A stretch of DNA of 64,000 bases from Marinomonas atlantica (GCF_001639725.1 NZ_LTAW01000001.1:1-64000); one strand, 5' to 3'; counted from the stretch's first letter, positions 31,278 through 42,591 are shown. The notes: generated by a model not told the origin, from the sequence alone. Numbers and translations: made by a program.

Positions 31278-32933
31278 CTAGCCGTTTTTCTCTATGTTCT
31301 TAGTGATCACGTATTGCTGGATGATCGAAAGCGTGTTGTTCACAACCCAGTACAGTACAAGACCTGATGGGAACCACAAGAAGAAGAACGTAAATGCGAT
31401 CGGCATAATCTTCATGATGCGGGCTTGCATTGGGTCTGGAGGCGTCGGATTTAACGCTTGCTGACCTAGCATACTTAGACCCATTAGGATTGGCAGTACA
31501 AAGTAAGGATCCATCGCTGACAAGTCAGTGATCCATAGCATGAATGGCGCGTGGCGCAGCTCTACTGATTCCATCAAGACCCAGTAAAGGGATAGGAACA
31601 CTGGCATTTGTACCAGAATTGGAAGACAACCACCCAAAGGATTGATCTTTTCTTTCTTGTACAACGTCATCATGGCTTGCGACATGGCTTGGCGATCATC
31701 GCCGTGCTGCTCACGTAGGCGTGCAAGCTCAGGACCAAACTTACGCATTTTGGCCATAGAGCGGTAACTTGCTGCAGACAGTTTGAAGAACAATGCCTTC
31801 ACACAGACTACGATCAAGATAATCGCTACACCCCAGTTAATAACAACAGCTTGAATCGCCGTTAGTAACCAGAATAATGGTTGTGCTAACCACCACAACC
31901 AACCGTAATCTACGGTTAAATCTAGGTTTTCAGCGGTTGCGGCTAATTGATCTTGCAGTTTAGGACCCACGTAGAAAGTCGAACTTAGCGTGCCTTGCTG
32001 ACCCGCTGGTACTTCAACAGCAGAACCTGTGAAACCGATTAGGTTAAAGCCATTGTTGTTTGTACGTGCGAACAAGGTAACTTTCTGTCCCTGCTCTGGA
32101 ATCCAAGCCGATACGAAGTAGTGTTGCAGTAAAGCGACCCAACCCTTCGTTGTCGTGTCTTTAACAGGCTCTTCCGCCATGTCATCGAACGAAATTTTGT
32201 CGTATGGATTTTCTTCGTCAGAGATTGCACCACCAATAAACGGCTGCAAGCCCATATTCGTTGCTGTACTTGGGTCTTCACTGTTATCACGTTTGATTTG
32301 CGCAAACTGATTACCACGCCATGTTTCAGAGCTGGTGTTGTTTACGGTAATCAACTGACGGACGCTGTAAGTGCCACGTGTGAAAACGAAGGTTTTAGTG
32401 TAGCTAATGCCTTTGTCATCTGTGTAGTAAAGGTTTACATCCAGTGTGTTGTCGCCGTCTTCAAGAGTGTAAGACGTTTGCTCCGCACTGTATGTTGGTC
32501 TAGTACCGCTTGCATCTGGGCCGTCGCGTCCAATCAAACCACTTTGTGTTACATAAAGACGTTCTCCGCCATTATCTAAAATTACAAATGGCTCACTGCC
32601 ATTGTTGGTTTTCATGTATTGCAACAAAGAGGCTTCAACCAAATCGCCACCCAATGGGTTGATTGCTACATCAAGAGTATCAGTCTTAACGTGAATCAGC
32701 TGGCCTTGAGCAACAGATGTTGCTTGATCTGGAATATCCGCATTACTCGCCGCTTGGGTAATCGAGTTTGCGCTTGGAAGATCGGAATCTGCATTAGTTG
32801 CTACAACCGTTTCACTTGGCGTGCTTGCAGATTGTGCTGTTGCAGCTGTGCCATAGTCTTGGTTCCACTGCAGGAACAGCAGGTAGCCACTGACAAACAG
32901 AGCTCCCCATAATAAGTAACGTCTGAAATCCAT
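31278..32933 (-). CDS. yidC: Membrane protein insertase YidC
   Basis: A 551-residue inner-membrane insertase. One N-terminal membrane helix (residues about 5-22), a large periplasmic beta domain (about 60-340), and the C-terminal Oxa1-type core with five helices. INPLGGCLPILVQMPVFLSLYWVL and the terminal ALNPTPPDPMQARIMKIMP region are family hallmarks (quoted in part). Start ATG 32933 (MDFRRYLLWG) matches E. coli; a TTG three codons earlier is unlikely. It follows rnpA after 95 nt, with no yidD between them. Confidence 0.95.
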   Translation of the reverse strand: MDFRRYLLWGALFVSGYLLFLQWNQDYGTAATAQSASTPSETVVATNADSDLPSANSITQAASNADIPDQATSVAQGQLIHVKTDTLDVAINPLGGDLVEASLLQYMKTNNGSEPFVILDNGGERLYVTQSGLIGRDGPDASGTRPTYSAEQTSYTLEDGDNTLDVNLYYTDDKGISYTKTFVFTRGTYSVRQLITVNNTSSETWRGNQFAQIKRDNSEDPSTATNMGLQPFIGGAISDEENPYDKISFDDMAEEPVKDTTTKGWVALLQHYFVSAWIPEQGQKVTLFARTNNNGFNLIGFTGSAVEVPAGQQGTLSSTFYVGPKLQDQLAATAENLDLTVDYGWLWWLAQPLFWLLTAIQAVVINWGVAIILIVVCVKALFFKLSAASYRSMAKMRKFGPELARLREQHGDDRQAMSQAMMTLYKKEKINPLGGCLPILVQMPVFLSLYWVLMESVELRHAPFMLWITDLSAMDPYFVLPILMGLSMLGQQALNPTPPDPMQARIMKIMPIAFTFFFLWFPSGLVLYWVVNNTLSIIQQYVITKNIEKNG

Positions 32934-33028
32934 GGTATTCAACTAGTTTCTTTGGTTGGACGATGGAGGTGAAAACACCCGTTTTAAAATCACGCCGTAT
33001 TAAACCAGCCTTTAGCTGATTTTTCAGC

Positions 33029-33424
33029 CTATTTCTGCGATGTCTTGCGTTGTTTTTGCTCAAAATTTGGCTTTTGGGCTTTCTTGGCCAGTTGCTTCCA
33101 CGCTTTTTCTAAACGTTTGTGCAAATCTGGGTTGTCTACATCGCGAATGCCGTGGCGAGCTAGAAAAATGATATCTAAACCATTTAACAGGTCTTTCTGG
33201 TGACGGAAGGAATCGCGTACCACGCGTTTGATGCGGTTACGGCCTACGGCTCTCTTGTCTGTTTTCTTAGACACTATTAAGCCAAGACGTGCCTGACCTT
33301 CGTGTTTTCGAGCTAGTAAGAGAAATTCGCCAGCAAAGACTTTGGAGGAGGTGTCATTAAAGACGGATTGGTAGTCCCCGGCATTCAGGAGTCTGACCTG
33401 CCGGGGAAACATAAAGCGTGTCAT
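33029..33424 (-). CDS. rnpA: Ribonuclease P protein component
   Basis: A 131-residue basic protein that binds RNase P RNA and helps mature tRNA 5' ends. The RNR signature appears as GRNRIKRVVRDSFR, with LGLIVSKKTDKRAV before it. The C-terminus carries an extra lysine- and glutamine-rich tail. The ATG is 6 nt beyond the rpmH stop with no clear ribosome-binding site, so translation is probably coupled. Confidence 0.95.
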   Translation of the reverse strand: MTRFMFPRQVRLLNAGDYQSVFNDTSSKVFAGEFLLLARKHEGQARLGLIVSKKTDKRAVGRNRIKRVVRDSFRHQKDLLNGLDIIFLARHGIRDVDNPDLHKRLEKAWKQLAKKAQKPNFEQKQRKTSQK

Positions 33425-33430
33425 CAAAGA

Positions 33431-33565
33431 TTACGCGCTTAGAACCTTGCGACCGCGAGCACGGCGAGCCGCCAATACTTTACGACCGTTTTTTGTTGCC
33501 GAGCGAGCACGGAAACCGTGTGCGCGTTTACGTTTTAGTACGCTAGGTTGGAAAGTTCTTTTCAT
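33431..33565 (-). CDS. rpmH: 50S ribosomal protein L34
   Basis: A 44-residue, highly basic protein: [18 protein letters not shown] at the start, then [20 protein letters not shown] and a short end. This is the canonical L34 sequence. It is first in the rpmH-rnpA-yidC transcript, with a promoter at 33652-33680. Confidence 0.98.
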   Translation of the reverse strand: MKRTFQPSVLKRKRAHGFRARSATKNGRKVLAARRARGRKVLSA

Positions 33566-33651
33566 TTCAATTCTCTCACTGAATCAGTGTTCTGAGTGTG
33601 AGGGTTAGCGTCCGCCAAGCCTCTTAGTTTGATTACAAAATCAGGGCGCGG

Positions 33652-33680
33652 ATTTTAGAGGGTTTACCGACACAATTCAA
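33652..33680 (-). promoter_or_regulatory. Sigma70 promoter of rpmH-rnpA-yidC
   Basis: On the minus strand TTGAAT (33675-33680), 17-bp spacer, TAAAAT (33652-33657), about 87 nt upstream of rpmH. Confidence 0.65.
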
Positions 33681-34009
33681 TCCAACACAAGCTCTTTTCT
33701 GTAAATAAATTAACCACTCAATACATTAATAACTTACACACAACGTTATACCGAATGTGTGTGTAAAAAATAATTGTCATACTAAAAACTATGCACATTG
33801 GATTACATTAACTCTATAAAATATTTTATTAACAATAACTTGAGAGTGAAAATTGCTGTGCATAAAAATATTCCAAAGCGTTTGTTAATATGTGTATAAG
33901 TAGGTGTTTTATACACACGAGTCCTTGTTAATTCACTGCTGTGTATAAGTGATGTTGTTATTAACATTTTTTTATTTTCTATGATTTAAGCTCGATAATG
34001 CATTTTTTG

Positions 34010-34038
34010 TGGATAACTGCGTATGCTCACGCTAAAAT
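34010..34038 (+). promoter_or_regulatory. Candidate dnaA promoter overlapped by a DnaA box
   Basis: TGGATA (34010-34015), 17-bp spacer, TAAAAT (34033-34038). The consensus DnaA box at 34008-34016 covers the -35 hexamer, which would suit autorepression by DnaA. Confidence 0.45.
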
Positions 34039-34094
34039 CCCCCTCTTGTTTAAAATTTGTCGAATTTAAAACTCAATCAAGGAGAGCGTTTATC

Positions 34095-35651
34095 GTGTCT
34101 TTGCAGTATTGGGAGCGCTGTCTTGTTACCTTGCAGGAAGAGTTTTCCACATCACAGTTCAATACCTGGATTCGTCCGCTGCAAGCGCAAGCCGAGTCTA
34201 ATGGGGATCTGTGCCTGTATGCTCCAAATCGTTTTGTGCTCGATTGGGTGACTAATAAGTATCAAGCGCGCATCAAAGAGTTGTTGTCTGAGTTTGCGGG
34301 AAATGAGCCGGCGCCAAGCCTAGTCTTGGCGGTACGCCAAAATAATTTCGTTAATCCTACTCCGCCACCACCTCAACAAGCGCCAGCGGCTAAAGCTCCA
34401 GAGCCTGCACCACGCTCTGGATCTCATTCGGAGCCTGTGTTCGAGTCAGGTTATAGTCCGGGTTTTAGCTTGATGGACCACAACGATCGCGACGGCCCAG
34501 AAATCGAATTCGAGGCACCGCTTAGTTTAGGCGACAATTATGTTCGCCCTGACCCAGAGCCTTATGAACAAGGTCAGTTGCCGCTTACCCCACCTAACCG
34601 CAAGGTTGAGGTTGAAGGAGGTATTAATCACGGTGCCAACTTAAATAACTCGTTTACCTTTGAAAACTTTGTTGAAGGTAAATCGAACCAACTTGCCCAC
34701 GCGGCCGCACAACAAGTGGCTGAAAATCCGGGTGGCGCTTACAATCCGCTGTTTATTTACGGTGGTGTGGGCTTAGGTAAAACCCACTTAATGCAAGCTG
34801 TGGGCACAGAACTAATGCGCCACAACCCCAATGCTAAAGTTGTATATTTGCATTCAGAACGTTTTGTGGCAGATATGGTAAAAGCATTACAACTTAACGC
34901 GATTAACGATTTTAAGCGCTATTACCGTTCGGTTGATGCCTTATTAATCGACGATATTCAATTCTTTGCGGGTAAAGATCGAACCCAGGAAGAGTTTTTC
35001 CATACTTTTAATGCCTTACTTGAAGGTGGTCAGCAGATGATTTTGACCTGTGACCGTTACCCAAAAGAGATTCAAGGTTTAGAAGATCGTTTAAAGTCGC
35101 GCTTTGGTTGGGGTTTAACGGTAGCGATAGAGCCGCCGGAGCTTGAAACCCGTGTGGCGATTTTGATGCGTAAAGCTGAAGAAAGCGGTATTAAATTGTC
35201 CTATGATTCGGCATTCTTTATAGCACAAAAAATACGGTCAAATGTTCGTGAATTAGAAGGCGCTTTAAAGCGAGTGATTGCAAATTCTCACTTTACCGGT
35301 CGTTCCATCACGCCAGATTTTGTACGCGAGTCATTAAAAGACTTATTGGCCTTGCAGGACAAGTTAGTGAACATTGATAATATTCAGCGTATTGTCGCCG
35401 AATATTACAAAATTAAAATCAGTGACCTGCTGTCTAAACGTCGCAGTCGATCCGTTGCTCGTCCGCGTCAAGTCGCTATGTCGCTGGCAAAAGAGCTGAC
35501 CAACCACAGTTTGCCGGAAATCGGCGATGCCTTTGGTGGTCGAGATCATACCACGGCGCTGCACGCGATTCGTAAGATAAAAGAGCTGCAGGATACGGAT
35601 TCGGATATCCGTGAAGACTACAAGCAATTGATGCGCATTCTGACCACCTAA
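34095..35651 (+). CDS. dnaA: Chromosomal replication initiator protein DnaA
   Basis: A 518-residue AAA+ initiator that binds DnaA boxes and melts the origin. Domain I opens with [16 protein letters not shown]; domain II is a long proline-rich linker (about residues 85-180); the Walker A GGVGLGKT starts near residue 223, Walker [10 protein letters not shown] follows; domain IV ends with [15 protein letters not shown], the DNA-binding signature. I start at GTG 34095 because AAGGAG (34079-34084) precedes it; an in-frame ATG at 34023 would add 24 unusual residues. Confidence 0.97.
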   Translation: MSLQYWERCLVTLQEEFSTSQFNTWIRPLQAQAESNGDLCLYAPNRFVLDWVTNKYQARIKELLSEFAGNEPAPSLVLAVRQNNFVNPTPPPPQQAPAAKAPEPAPRSGSHSEPVFESGYSPGFSLMDHNDRDGPEIEFEAPLSLGDNYVRPDPEPYEQGQLPLTPPNRKVEVEGGINHGANLNNSFTFENFVEGKSNQLAHAAAQQVAENPGGAYNPLFIYGGVGLGKTHLMQAVGTELMRHNPNAKVVYLHSERFVADMVKALQLNAINDFKRYYRSVDALLIDDIQFFAGKDRTQEEFFHTFNALLEGGQQMILTCDRYPKEIQGLEDRLKSRFGWGLTVAIEPPELETRVAILMRKAEESGIKLSYDSAFFIAQKIRSNVRELEGALKRVIANSHFTGRSITPDFVRESLKDLLALQDKLVNIDNIQRIVAEYYKIKISDLLSKRRSRSVARPRQVAMSLAKELTNHSLPEIGDAFGGRDHTTALHAIRKIKELQDTDSDIREDYKQLMRILTT

Positions 35652-35684
35652 TTGGTCTAAGACTTTGAATTAACGAGGAAAAGA

Positions 35685-36782
35685 ATGAAATTTTCAGTCG
35701 TCCGCGAAACGCTCCTTAAACCGTTACAATTAGTAGCTGGTGTGGTTGAGCGTAAACAAACGATGCCAGTATTAGCCAATGTGTTGGTGGAAGTAAAAGA
35801 TCAAACTCTGACATTGACGGGTTCAGACCTTGAGGTGGAACTGGTAGGTCGTGCGCAGCTAGATGAGTGCGAAGAAGGCCGCATCACCGTCCCTGCTCGT
35901 AAGTTAATGGACATTTGTAAAAGCTTGCCTGACAGTGCCGTGATCGAGTTTTCTGTCGATGAGTCAAAAGCCGTGATCCGCTCTGGTCGATCACGCTTTA
36001 GTTTGTCTACTTTACCTGCAGAAGAGTTTCCAAACATTCAGGACATGCAAGGTGAGCTTGTGGTTAAGATTCCACAAGGAAATGTACGTAAACTGATTGA
36101 TCGCACTGGCTTTGCTATGGCAAACCAAGACGTACGTTATTACCTAAACGGTATGCTGTTTGAAGTGGCGGATGGTCAACTTCGTGCAGTGGCAACAGAC
36201 GGTCATCGTCTTGCGACGGCGGTTGAAGATGCTCATGTACAAGGTGATCTGACGCAAGTCATCGTACCACGTAAAGGTGTGTTGGAGTTGAACCGCTTAC
36301 TGAACGACTCAGAAGACGAAGTAGAATTGACCATTGGCTCGAATCATATTCGTGCTAACGTCGGCGATTATACCTTCACATCGAAGCTTGTTGACGGCAA
36401 GTTCCCTGATTATCACCGTGTTATTCCACGTAATAACGAGAAAACGGTCACAGCAGATCGCCTTGAGCTACGCCAAGTCTTCTTGCGTGCGTCGATTTTA
36501 TCAAACGAGAAATACCGTGGCGTACGTTTGATTCTGTCAAATGGTATGTTGCAAGTGTTTGCTAACAACCCTGAGCAAGAAGAAGCCGAAGAATCTGTAT
36601 TGGTTCAGTACCAAGGTGATAACCTTGAGGTTGGTTTTAACGTCGGCTACTTGCTGGATGTGCTGGGCGTTGTGAACTCTCAAGAAGTACGTATTTCCTT
36701 GAATGACTCTAACAGCAGCGCTTTGATTGAAGAAGGTCAAGGCCATGCATCGCAGTACGTTGTGATGCCAATGCGTTTGTAA
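35685..36782 (+). CDS. dnaN: DNA polymerase III beta sliding clamp
   Basis: A 365-residue clamp protein made of three similar domains, which tethers the replicative polymerase. MKFSVVRETLLKPLQLVAGVVERKQTMPVLANVL at the start is the canonical form (quoted in two overlapping parts: MKFSVVRETLL and VERKQTMPVLANVL). The C-terminal YVVMPMRL is the clamp end that lines the partner-binding pocket. It follows dnaA by 33 nt in the same operon. Confidence 0.97.
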   Translation: MKFSVVRETLLKPLQLVAGVVERKQTMPVLANVLVEVKDQTLTLTGSDLEVELVGRAQLDECEEGRITVPARKLMDICKSLPDSAVIEFSVDESKAVIRSGRSRFSLSTLPAEEFPNIQDMQGELVVKIPQGNVRKLIDRTGFAMANQDVRYYLNGMLFEVADGQLRAVATDGHRLATAVEDAHVQGDLTQVIVPRKGVLELNRLLNDSEDEVELTIGSNHIRANVGDYTFTSKLVDGKFPDYHRVIPRNNEKTVTADRLELRQVFLRASILSNEKYRGVRLILSNGMLQVFANNPEQEEAEESVLVQYQGDNLEVGFNVGYLLDVLGVVNSQEVRISLNDSNSSALIEEGQGHASQYVVMPMRL

Positions 36783-36791
36783 ACCCAATAT

Positions 36792-36813
36792 AGAGGGTGC
36801 GCTCGCACCCTCT
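36792..36813 (+). other. Intercistronic hairpin dnaN/recF
   Basis: AGAGGGTGCG (36792-36801) and CGCACCCTCT (36804-36813) form a perfect 10-bp stem around CT. The bases after it (TCCTAC) give no T-tract, so termination would be weak at best. Confidence 0.6.
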
Positions 36814-36833
36814 TCCTACTTTATAAGACCCCT

Positions 36834-37928
36834 ATGCCACTGGCTCGTCTCGACATTTCCCGTCTTCGTAACCTTACCCATGTGCGCTTTGAACCTTCCC
36901 CTCAGGTGAATATCATTGTCGGGGAAAATGGCAGTGGTAAAACCTCAATACTGGAAGCGATTTATTTACTGTCCTTTGGACGTTCGTTCCGCAGTCATAA
37001 GCACAAAACATACATTCAGTATGAACAGCCTGAGTGTGTTGTGTTTGCGCAAGTTGATCAAGGTACGCAGCACTTACCCGTAGGCATTAAGCGGGGTCGT
37101 GATGGCCAAGTCGAAGTGCGTATTCAAGGTCGTGCCGCGCAGTCAGCCATAGAATTAGCCGAATGTTTACCCGTCCAACTAATTAACCCAGATGCGTTCC
37201 GTTTATTGGAGGGCTCGCCTAAGATTCGACGCCAATTTGTCGACTGGGGTGTGTTCCATTTTGATGGGCAGTTTATAAATGCCTGGCGTGGGTGGCAAAA
37301 AGCGTTAAAACAGCGGAATAGCGTGCTCAGACGTGGTAAAATATCTGCCAATTTACTGGCGGCGTTTGATCAAGAGTTGATCCGCTTAGGTGAGCAAGTC
37401 AATCATACGCGTAAAGCGTATGTGGCCGCGCTAACGCCGCATTTTGAAAGCGTATTACAGCAACTCGCACCAGATCTTGATGTGCACTTAACGTTCTTTC
37501 AAGGTTGGGACGCACAGCGTTCTCTAGCGGAAGCCGTTGAGCACAGTTATCAGCGAGATATAGATGTTGGTTACACCAACACCGGACCTCAACGGGCCGA
37601 TTTACGAGTTAAAACCCCAACAGGGGATGCACTCGATACGTTGTCTCGCGGCCAACAAAAGCTGGTGGTCTCGGCGTTAAAAATTGCCCAAGGGCAATTG
37701 CTGATTGAGCGCGGCAGACAGTTAGTGTTTTTAGTCGACGATTTACCCGCTGAACTGGACGCTAATCATCGCCGCAAGCTATGTCAGCTGCTGGAATCTC
37801 TGGATAGCCAAATTTTTATTACAAGCGTTGGGCCAGATAGTATGGACTTTACTTGGTCTGATCAGATAGATGTTCGTCACTTCTCCATGAGACAAGGCGA
37901 ATTGTCCCCAAACGCACAGGAGAGTTAA
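36834..37928 (+). CDS. recF: DNA replication and repair protein RecF
   Basis: A 364-residue SMC-like ATPase for loading RecA at single-strand gaps. The Walker A GENGSGKT is at residues 30-37, the signature LSRGQQKL near residue 272 and the Walker B VFLVDDLPAELD near residue 300. Its stop codon directly abuts the gyrB ATG. Confidence 0.97.
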   Translation: MPLARLDISRLRNLTHVRFEPSPQVNIIVGENGSGKTSILEAIYLLSFGRSFRSHKHKTYIQYEQPECVVFAQVDQGTQHLPVGIKRGRDGQVEVRIQGRAAQSAIELAECLPVQLINPDAFRLLEGSPKIRRQFVDWGVFHFDGQFINAWRGWQKALKQRNSVLRRGKISANLLAAFDQELIRLGEQVNHTRKAYVAALTPHFESVLQQLAPDLDVHLTFFQGWDAQRSLAEAVEHSYQRDIDVGYTNTGPQRADLRVKTPTGDALDTLSRGQQKLVVSALKIAQGQLLIERGRQLVFLVDDLPAELDANHRRKLCQLLESLDSQIFITSVGPDSMDFTWSDQIDVRHFSMRQGELSPNAQES

Positions 37929-40352
<2,424 letters not shown>

Positions 40353-40377
40353 ATCTAAATATTTTCTGCAATGTAAT

Positions 40378-40406
40378 AAAAAGCCAGAGTTTGACTCTGG
40401 CTTTTT
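40378..40406. terminator. Bidirectional terminator between gyrB and qorB
   Basis: GCCAGAG (40383-40389), loop TTTGA, CTCTGGC (40395-40401), with A- and T-runs on the two sides. It lies between converging genes. Confidence 0.85.
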
Positions 40407-40428
40407 GTGTTCAAAGCGTTGCTTAATC

Positions 40429-41283
40429 TTATTTAAGTGCGACTTTAATACTGTCTTGAATCGGCGTGGTTGGTCGCCCGATGAGCGTTGAAAGCGTATG
40501 GCTGTCGTCAAATAAGCCGCCTTTTGCTGCACCGACATCTGAGTCGGCTAAGATCGTAGCCAGCCCTTCTGGTAAGCCAGCATCTACTAATACTTTCGCG
40601 TATTCAGCTTCAGGTAAGTTTTGATAAACCACTTCTTTACCGCTAATAGCCGTCAAGTGAGCAGCGTATTCGGCCAATGTGAATGCCTCATCGCCTGCAA
40701 GTTCGTACATTTTACCGACCTGATCTTCCGATGTAATCACGATGGCCGCAGCGTCTGCATAATCTGCACGGGTCGCGGTTGCGTATTGGCCTTCACCGGC
40801 GCTGCCTAATACGGCGCCATGTTCAAGTGCCATGGCTGCGGAAGCGGTATAGTTTTCAGAGTACCAACCGTTACGCAGAACAGCGTGTGGTATGCCTGAT
40901 GCTTTAAGAGCCGCTTCGGTTGCGCGATGCTCTTCGGCTAATGCTAAAGGCGATGCTTCTGCGTGTAAAATGCTGGTGTACGCTAACAGCTCAATGGCGG
41001 CCTCTTTTGCAGCATCAATGACATTTTGATGTTGCGGAGCACGTTGGCCAACCTCGCTGGATGACACCAAAACCACACGCTTTACGCCGACCATTGCTGC
41101 TTTTAATGACGCTGGGTCGGTATAGTCTGCTTTACGCAATATGACGCCAAGTTGGGCTAAATCATCTGCTTTATCTGGGCTACGAACGGCGGCAACGATG
41201 CCATCGGCCGCGATTCCGCGAGCTAATAAACCTGTAATAACTAATTTACCCAATTGGCCTGTTGCACCGGTTACTAAAATCAT
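40429..41283 (-). CDS. qorB: NAD(P)H:quinone oxidoreductase, NmrA-like SDR (QorB/YtfG)
   Basis: A 284-residue atypical short-chain dehydrogenase. The dinucleotide motif GATGQLG is at residues 6-12, and the conserved LRNGWYSENY and ELAGDEAFTLAEYA segments match E. coli QOR2 (YtfG), which reduces quinones with NADPH. The HxlR-family gene divergent from it corresponds to E. coli YtfH, so the ytfG-ytfH pair is conserved. Confidence 0.88.
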   Translation of the reverse strand: MILVTGATGQLGKLVITGLLARGIAADGIVAAVRSPDKADDLAQLGVILRKADYTDPASLKAAMVGVKRVVLVSSSEVGQRAPQHQNVIDAAKEAAIELLAYTSILHAEASPLALAEEHRATEAALKASGIPHAVLRNGWYSENYTASAAMALEHGAVLGSAGEGQYATATRADYADAAAIVITSEDQVGKMYELAGDEAFTLAEYAAHLTAISGKEVVYQNLPEAEYAKVLVDAGLPEGLATILADSDVGAAKGGLFDDSHTLSTLIGRPTTPIQDSIKVALK

Positions 41284-41332
41284 ACTGCACTCCTGTTCAT
41301 TGGTTAGTGAATGAATATAGGTTAGACTTAAA

Positions 41333-41349
41333 ACTTACTTTTAGTAAGT
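41333..41349. promoter_or_regulatory. Operator between qorB and the HxlR gene
   Basis: ACTTACT-TTT-AGTAAGT, a perfect 7-bp inverted repeat with a 3-bp centre, in the middle of the 84-nt divergent region. A half-site (GTAAGT) recurs at 41362-41367 just before the hxlR start. It is the natural binding site for the HxlR protein. Confidence 0.75.
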
Positions 41350-41367
41350 ACGCACAAAAAGGTAAGT

Positions 41368-41763
41368 ATGAAAAAAATTACTGATGTGAGTTCCGATGCC
41401 ATGGCAATCAAGTTTGATCGTGGTGATGTGTTCTCAAGTAAATGTCCATCCCGAGAAGTGCTGCGACATGTCACTGGCCGCTGGGGGATGTTGGTGTTTT
41501 TGGCTTTACGTGATGGTGAAGCAAAGCGTTTCAGTCATTTGCGTCGCACCATTCAAGGTGTGAGTGAAAAGATGCTCGCGCAGACGCTGCAACAGCTGGA
41601 GGCTGATGGCTTTGTAAAACGTATTGTCTATCCAGTGGTACCGCCCCATGTAGAGTATCAGTTAACGCCATTAGGAATAGAATTTGGGCAAAAGGTGATT
41701 GATCTAGTGGAATGGTTGGAAGACAACTTACTGGGTATTCTTAATAATCGTCAGCAAACTTAG
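41368..41763 (+). CDS. HxlR-family transcriptional regulator (YtfH-like)
   Basis: A 131-residue winged-helix regulator. The CPSREVLRHVTGRWGMLVFLAL start of the domain, the FSHLRRTIQGVSEKMLAQTL recognition region (each quoted in part) and the PPHVEYQLTPLG wing define the family. Members often sense quinones or electrophiles through the N-terminal cysteine, here C29 or so in SSKCPSR. It is divergent from qorB, its probable target. Confidence 0.9.
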   Translation: MKKITDVSSDAMAIKFDRGDVFSSKCPSREVLRHVTGRWGMLVFLALRDGEAKRFSHLRRTIQGVSEKMLAQTLQQLEADGFVKRIVYPVVPPHVEYQLTPLGIEFGQKVIDLVEWLEDNLLGILNNRQQT

Positions 41764-41883
41764 TTAAGGTGAGTTTTGTTTAAAGTAATAAGTCCTCATA
41801 GCCTTTATAGAACTTATTACTTTGTATCAAATGATGAAATATTGTAATGATATGTGAGTGCTCACTATCGATACAATTCCTTA

Positions 41884-42441
41884 TTAGGAGTATTTATGCA
41901 AAGTTGCGATGGCAAATGCAGCGAGGTCAGTGTAAATATCAAAATGAAAGTCGATGTCTTTGTATTGAGTTGCACGTCCTTTGCCTGTCAGAACTAGTAC
42001 TGGTGCGCAGCCACGTGCCTTACCGGCTTCAAGGTCTCTTAATGAGTCACCGACCATAATGGCGGAGGTGTTGTTAAAACTAACACCCAGTTTCGCTTCG
42101 ATAGCTTCAATCATACCGCTCTTTGGTTTACGGCATTCACAGGCATCATCTGGTCCGTGTGGGCAGTATTCTATGCCTTCCACACGGCCACCTTCAGCCT
42201 CTAATAAGCTCAGCATTTTGTCATGCATAGCGTGTAGTGTCGCTTCGTCATAGTAACCACGGGCAATACCAGATTGGTTGGTTGCAATAAAAATTTGAAA
42301 GCCTGCTTTACTAAGCGCTGCCATAGCTTTGATGCTACCAGGTAGAGGGATCCATTCATCGACGGATTTCACATACGCATCCGAATCTTGGTTAATGACG
42401 CCATCGCGATCAAGAATGATAATAGGCTTGTTATTGGCCAT
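41884..42441 (-). CDS. gmhB: D-glycero-beta-D-manno-heptose-1,7-bisphosphate 7-phosphatase
   Basis: A 185-residue HAD-type phosphatase of the heptose pathway for LPS core. Catalytic aspartates D11 and D13 are in ILDRDGVINQDS, the zinc loop holds C93, H95, C101 and C103 (CPHGPDDACECRKP), and MVGDSLRDLEAG is HAD motif IV. Divergent from the LpxL-type acyltransferase, another envelope gene. Confidence 0.95.
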   Translation of the reverse strand: MANNKPIIILDRDGVINQDSDAYVKSVDEWIPLPGSIKAMAALSKAGFQIFIATNQSGIARGYYDEATLHAMHDKMLSLLEAEGGRVEGIEYCPHGPDDACECRKPKSGMIEAIEAKLGVSFNNTSAIMVGDSLRDLEAGKARGCAPVLVLTGKGRATQYKDIDFHFDIYTDLAAFAIATLHKYS

Positions 42442-42514
42442 AATTGTGTCTGCCTCACAGATAAATGAACGGTTTTAGATGTTAGTATAATGGTTTCAGG
42501 TTGGCTTAGGTTGA

Positions 42515-42530
42515 GTTTTCACGTGAAACA
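42515..42530. promoter_or_regulatory. parS-like site (14 of 16 bases)
   Basis: GTTTTCACGTGAAACA against the parS consensus TGTTTCACGTGAAACA; only the two outermost left bases differ. It is intergenic, between gmhB and the acyltransferase, and 8.5 kb right of the dnaA region. Confidence 0.65.
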
Positions 42531-42591
42531 CTTTGATGTTTTCGTCAGTCTGCCAAGAACCAATTGTTAGTGAATTTACTAAGTGGGTGTT

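Larger units (their letters stand above)
33566..34094. other. DnaA-box cluster 2, rpmH-dnaA intergenic region
   Basis: A 529-nt gap between divergent rpmH and dnaA. Exact TTATNCACA boxes are at 33857-33865, 33891-33899, 33909-33917, 33940-33948 and 34008-34016, the last being the consensus TTATCCACA on the minus strand. One-mismatch boxes are at 33734-33742 and 33758-33766. The stretch 33680-33850 is AT-rich. In Pseudomonas oriC lies in exactly this interval. I see no GATC here. It also carries the rpmH and dnaA promoters. Confidence 0.75.

Noticed and set aside
32812-33063. Minus-strand frame between rnpA and yidC as a possible yidD
   Set aside because: The translation has none of the YidD cysteine and YQ-motif features and mostly overlaps yidC and rnpA in other frames.
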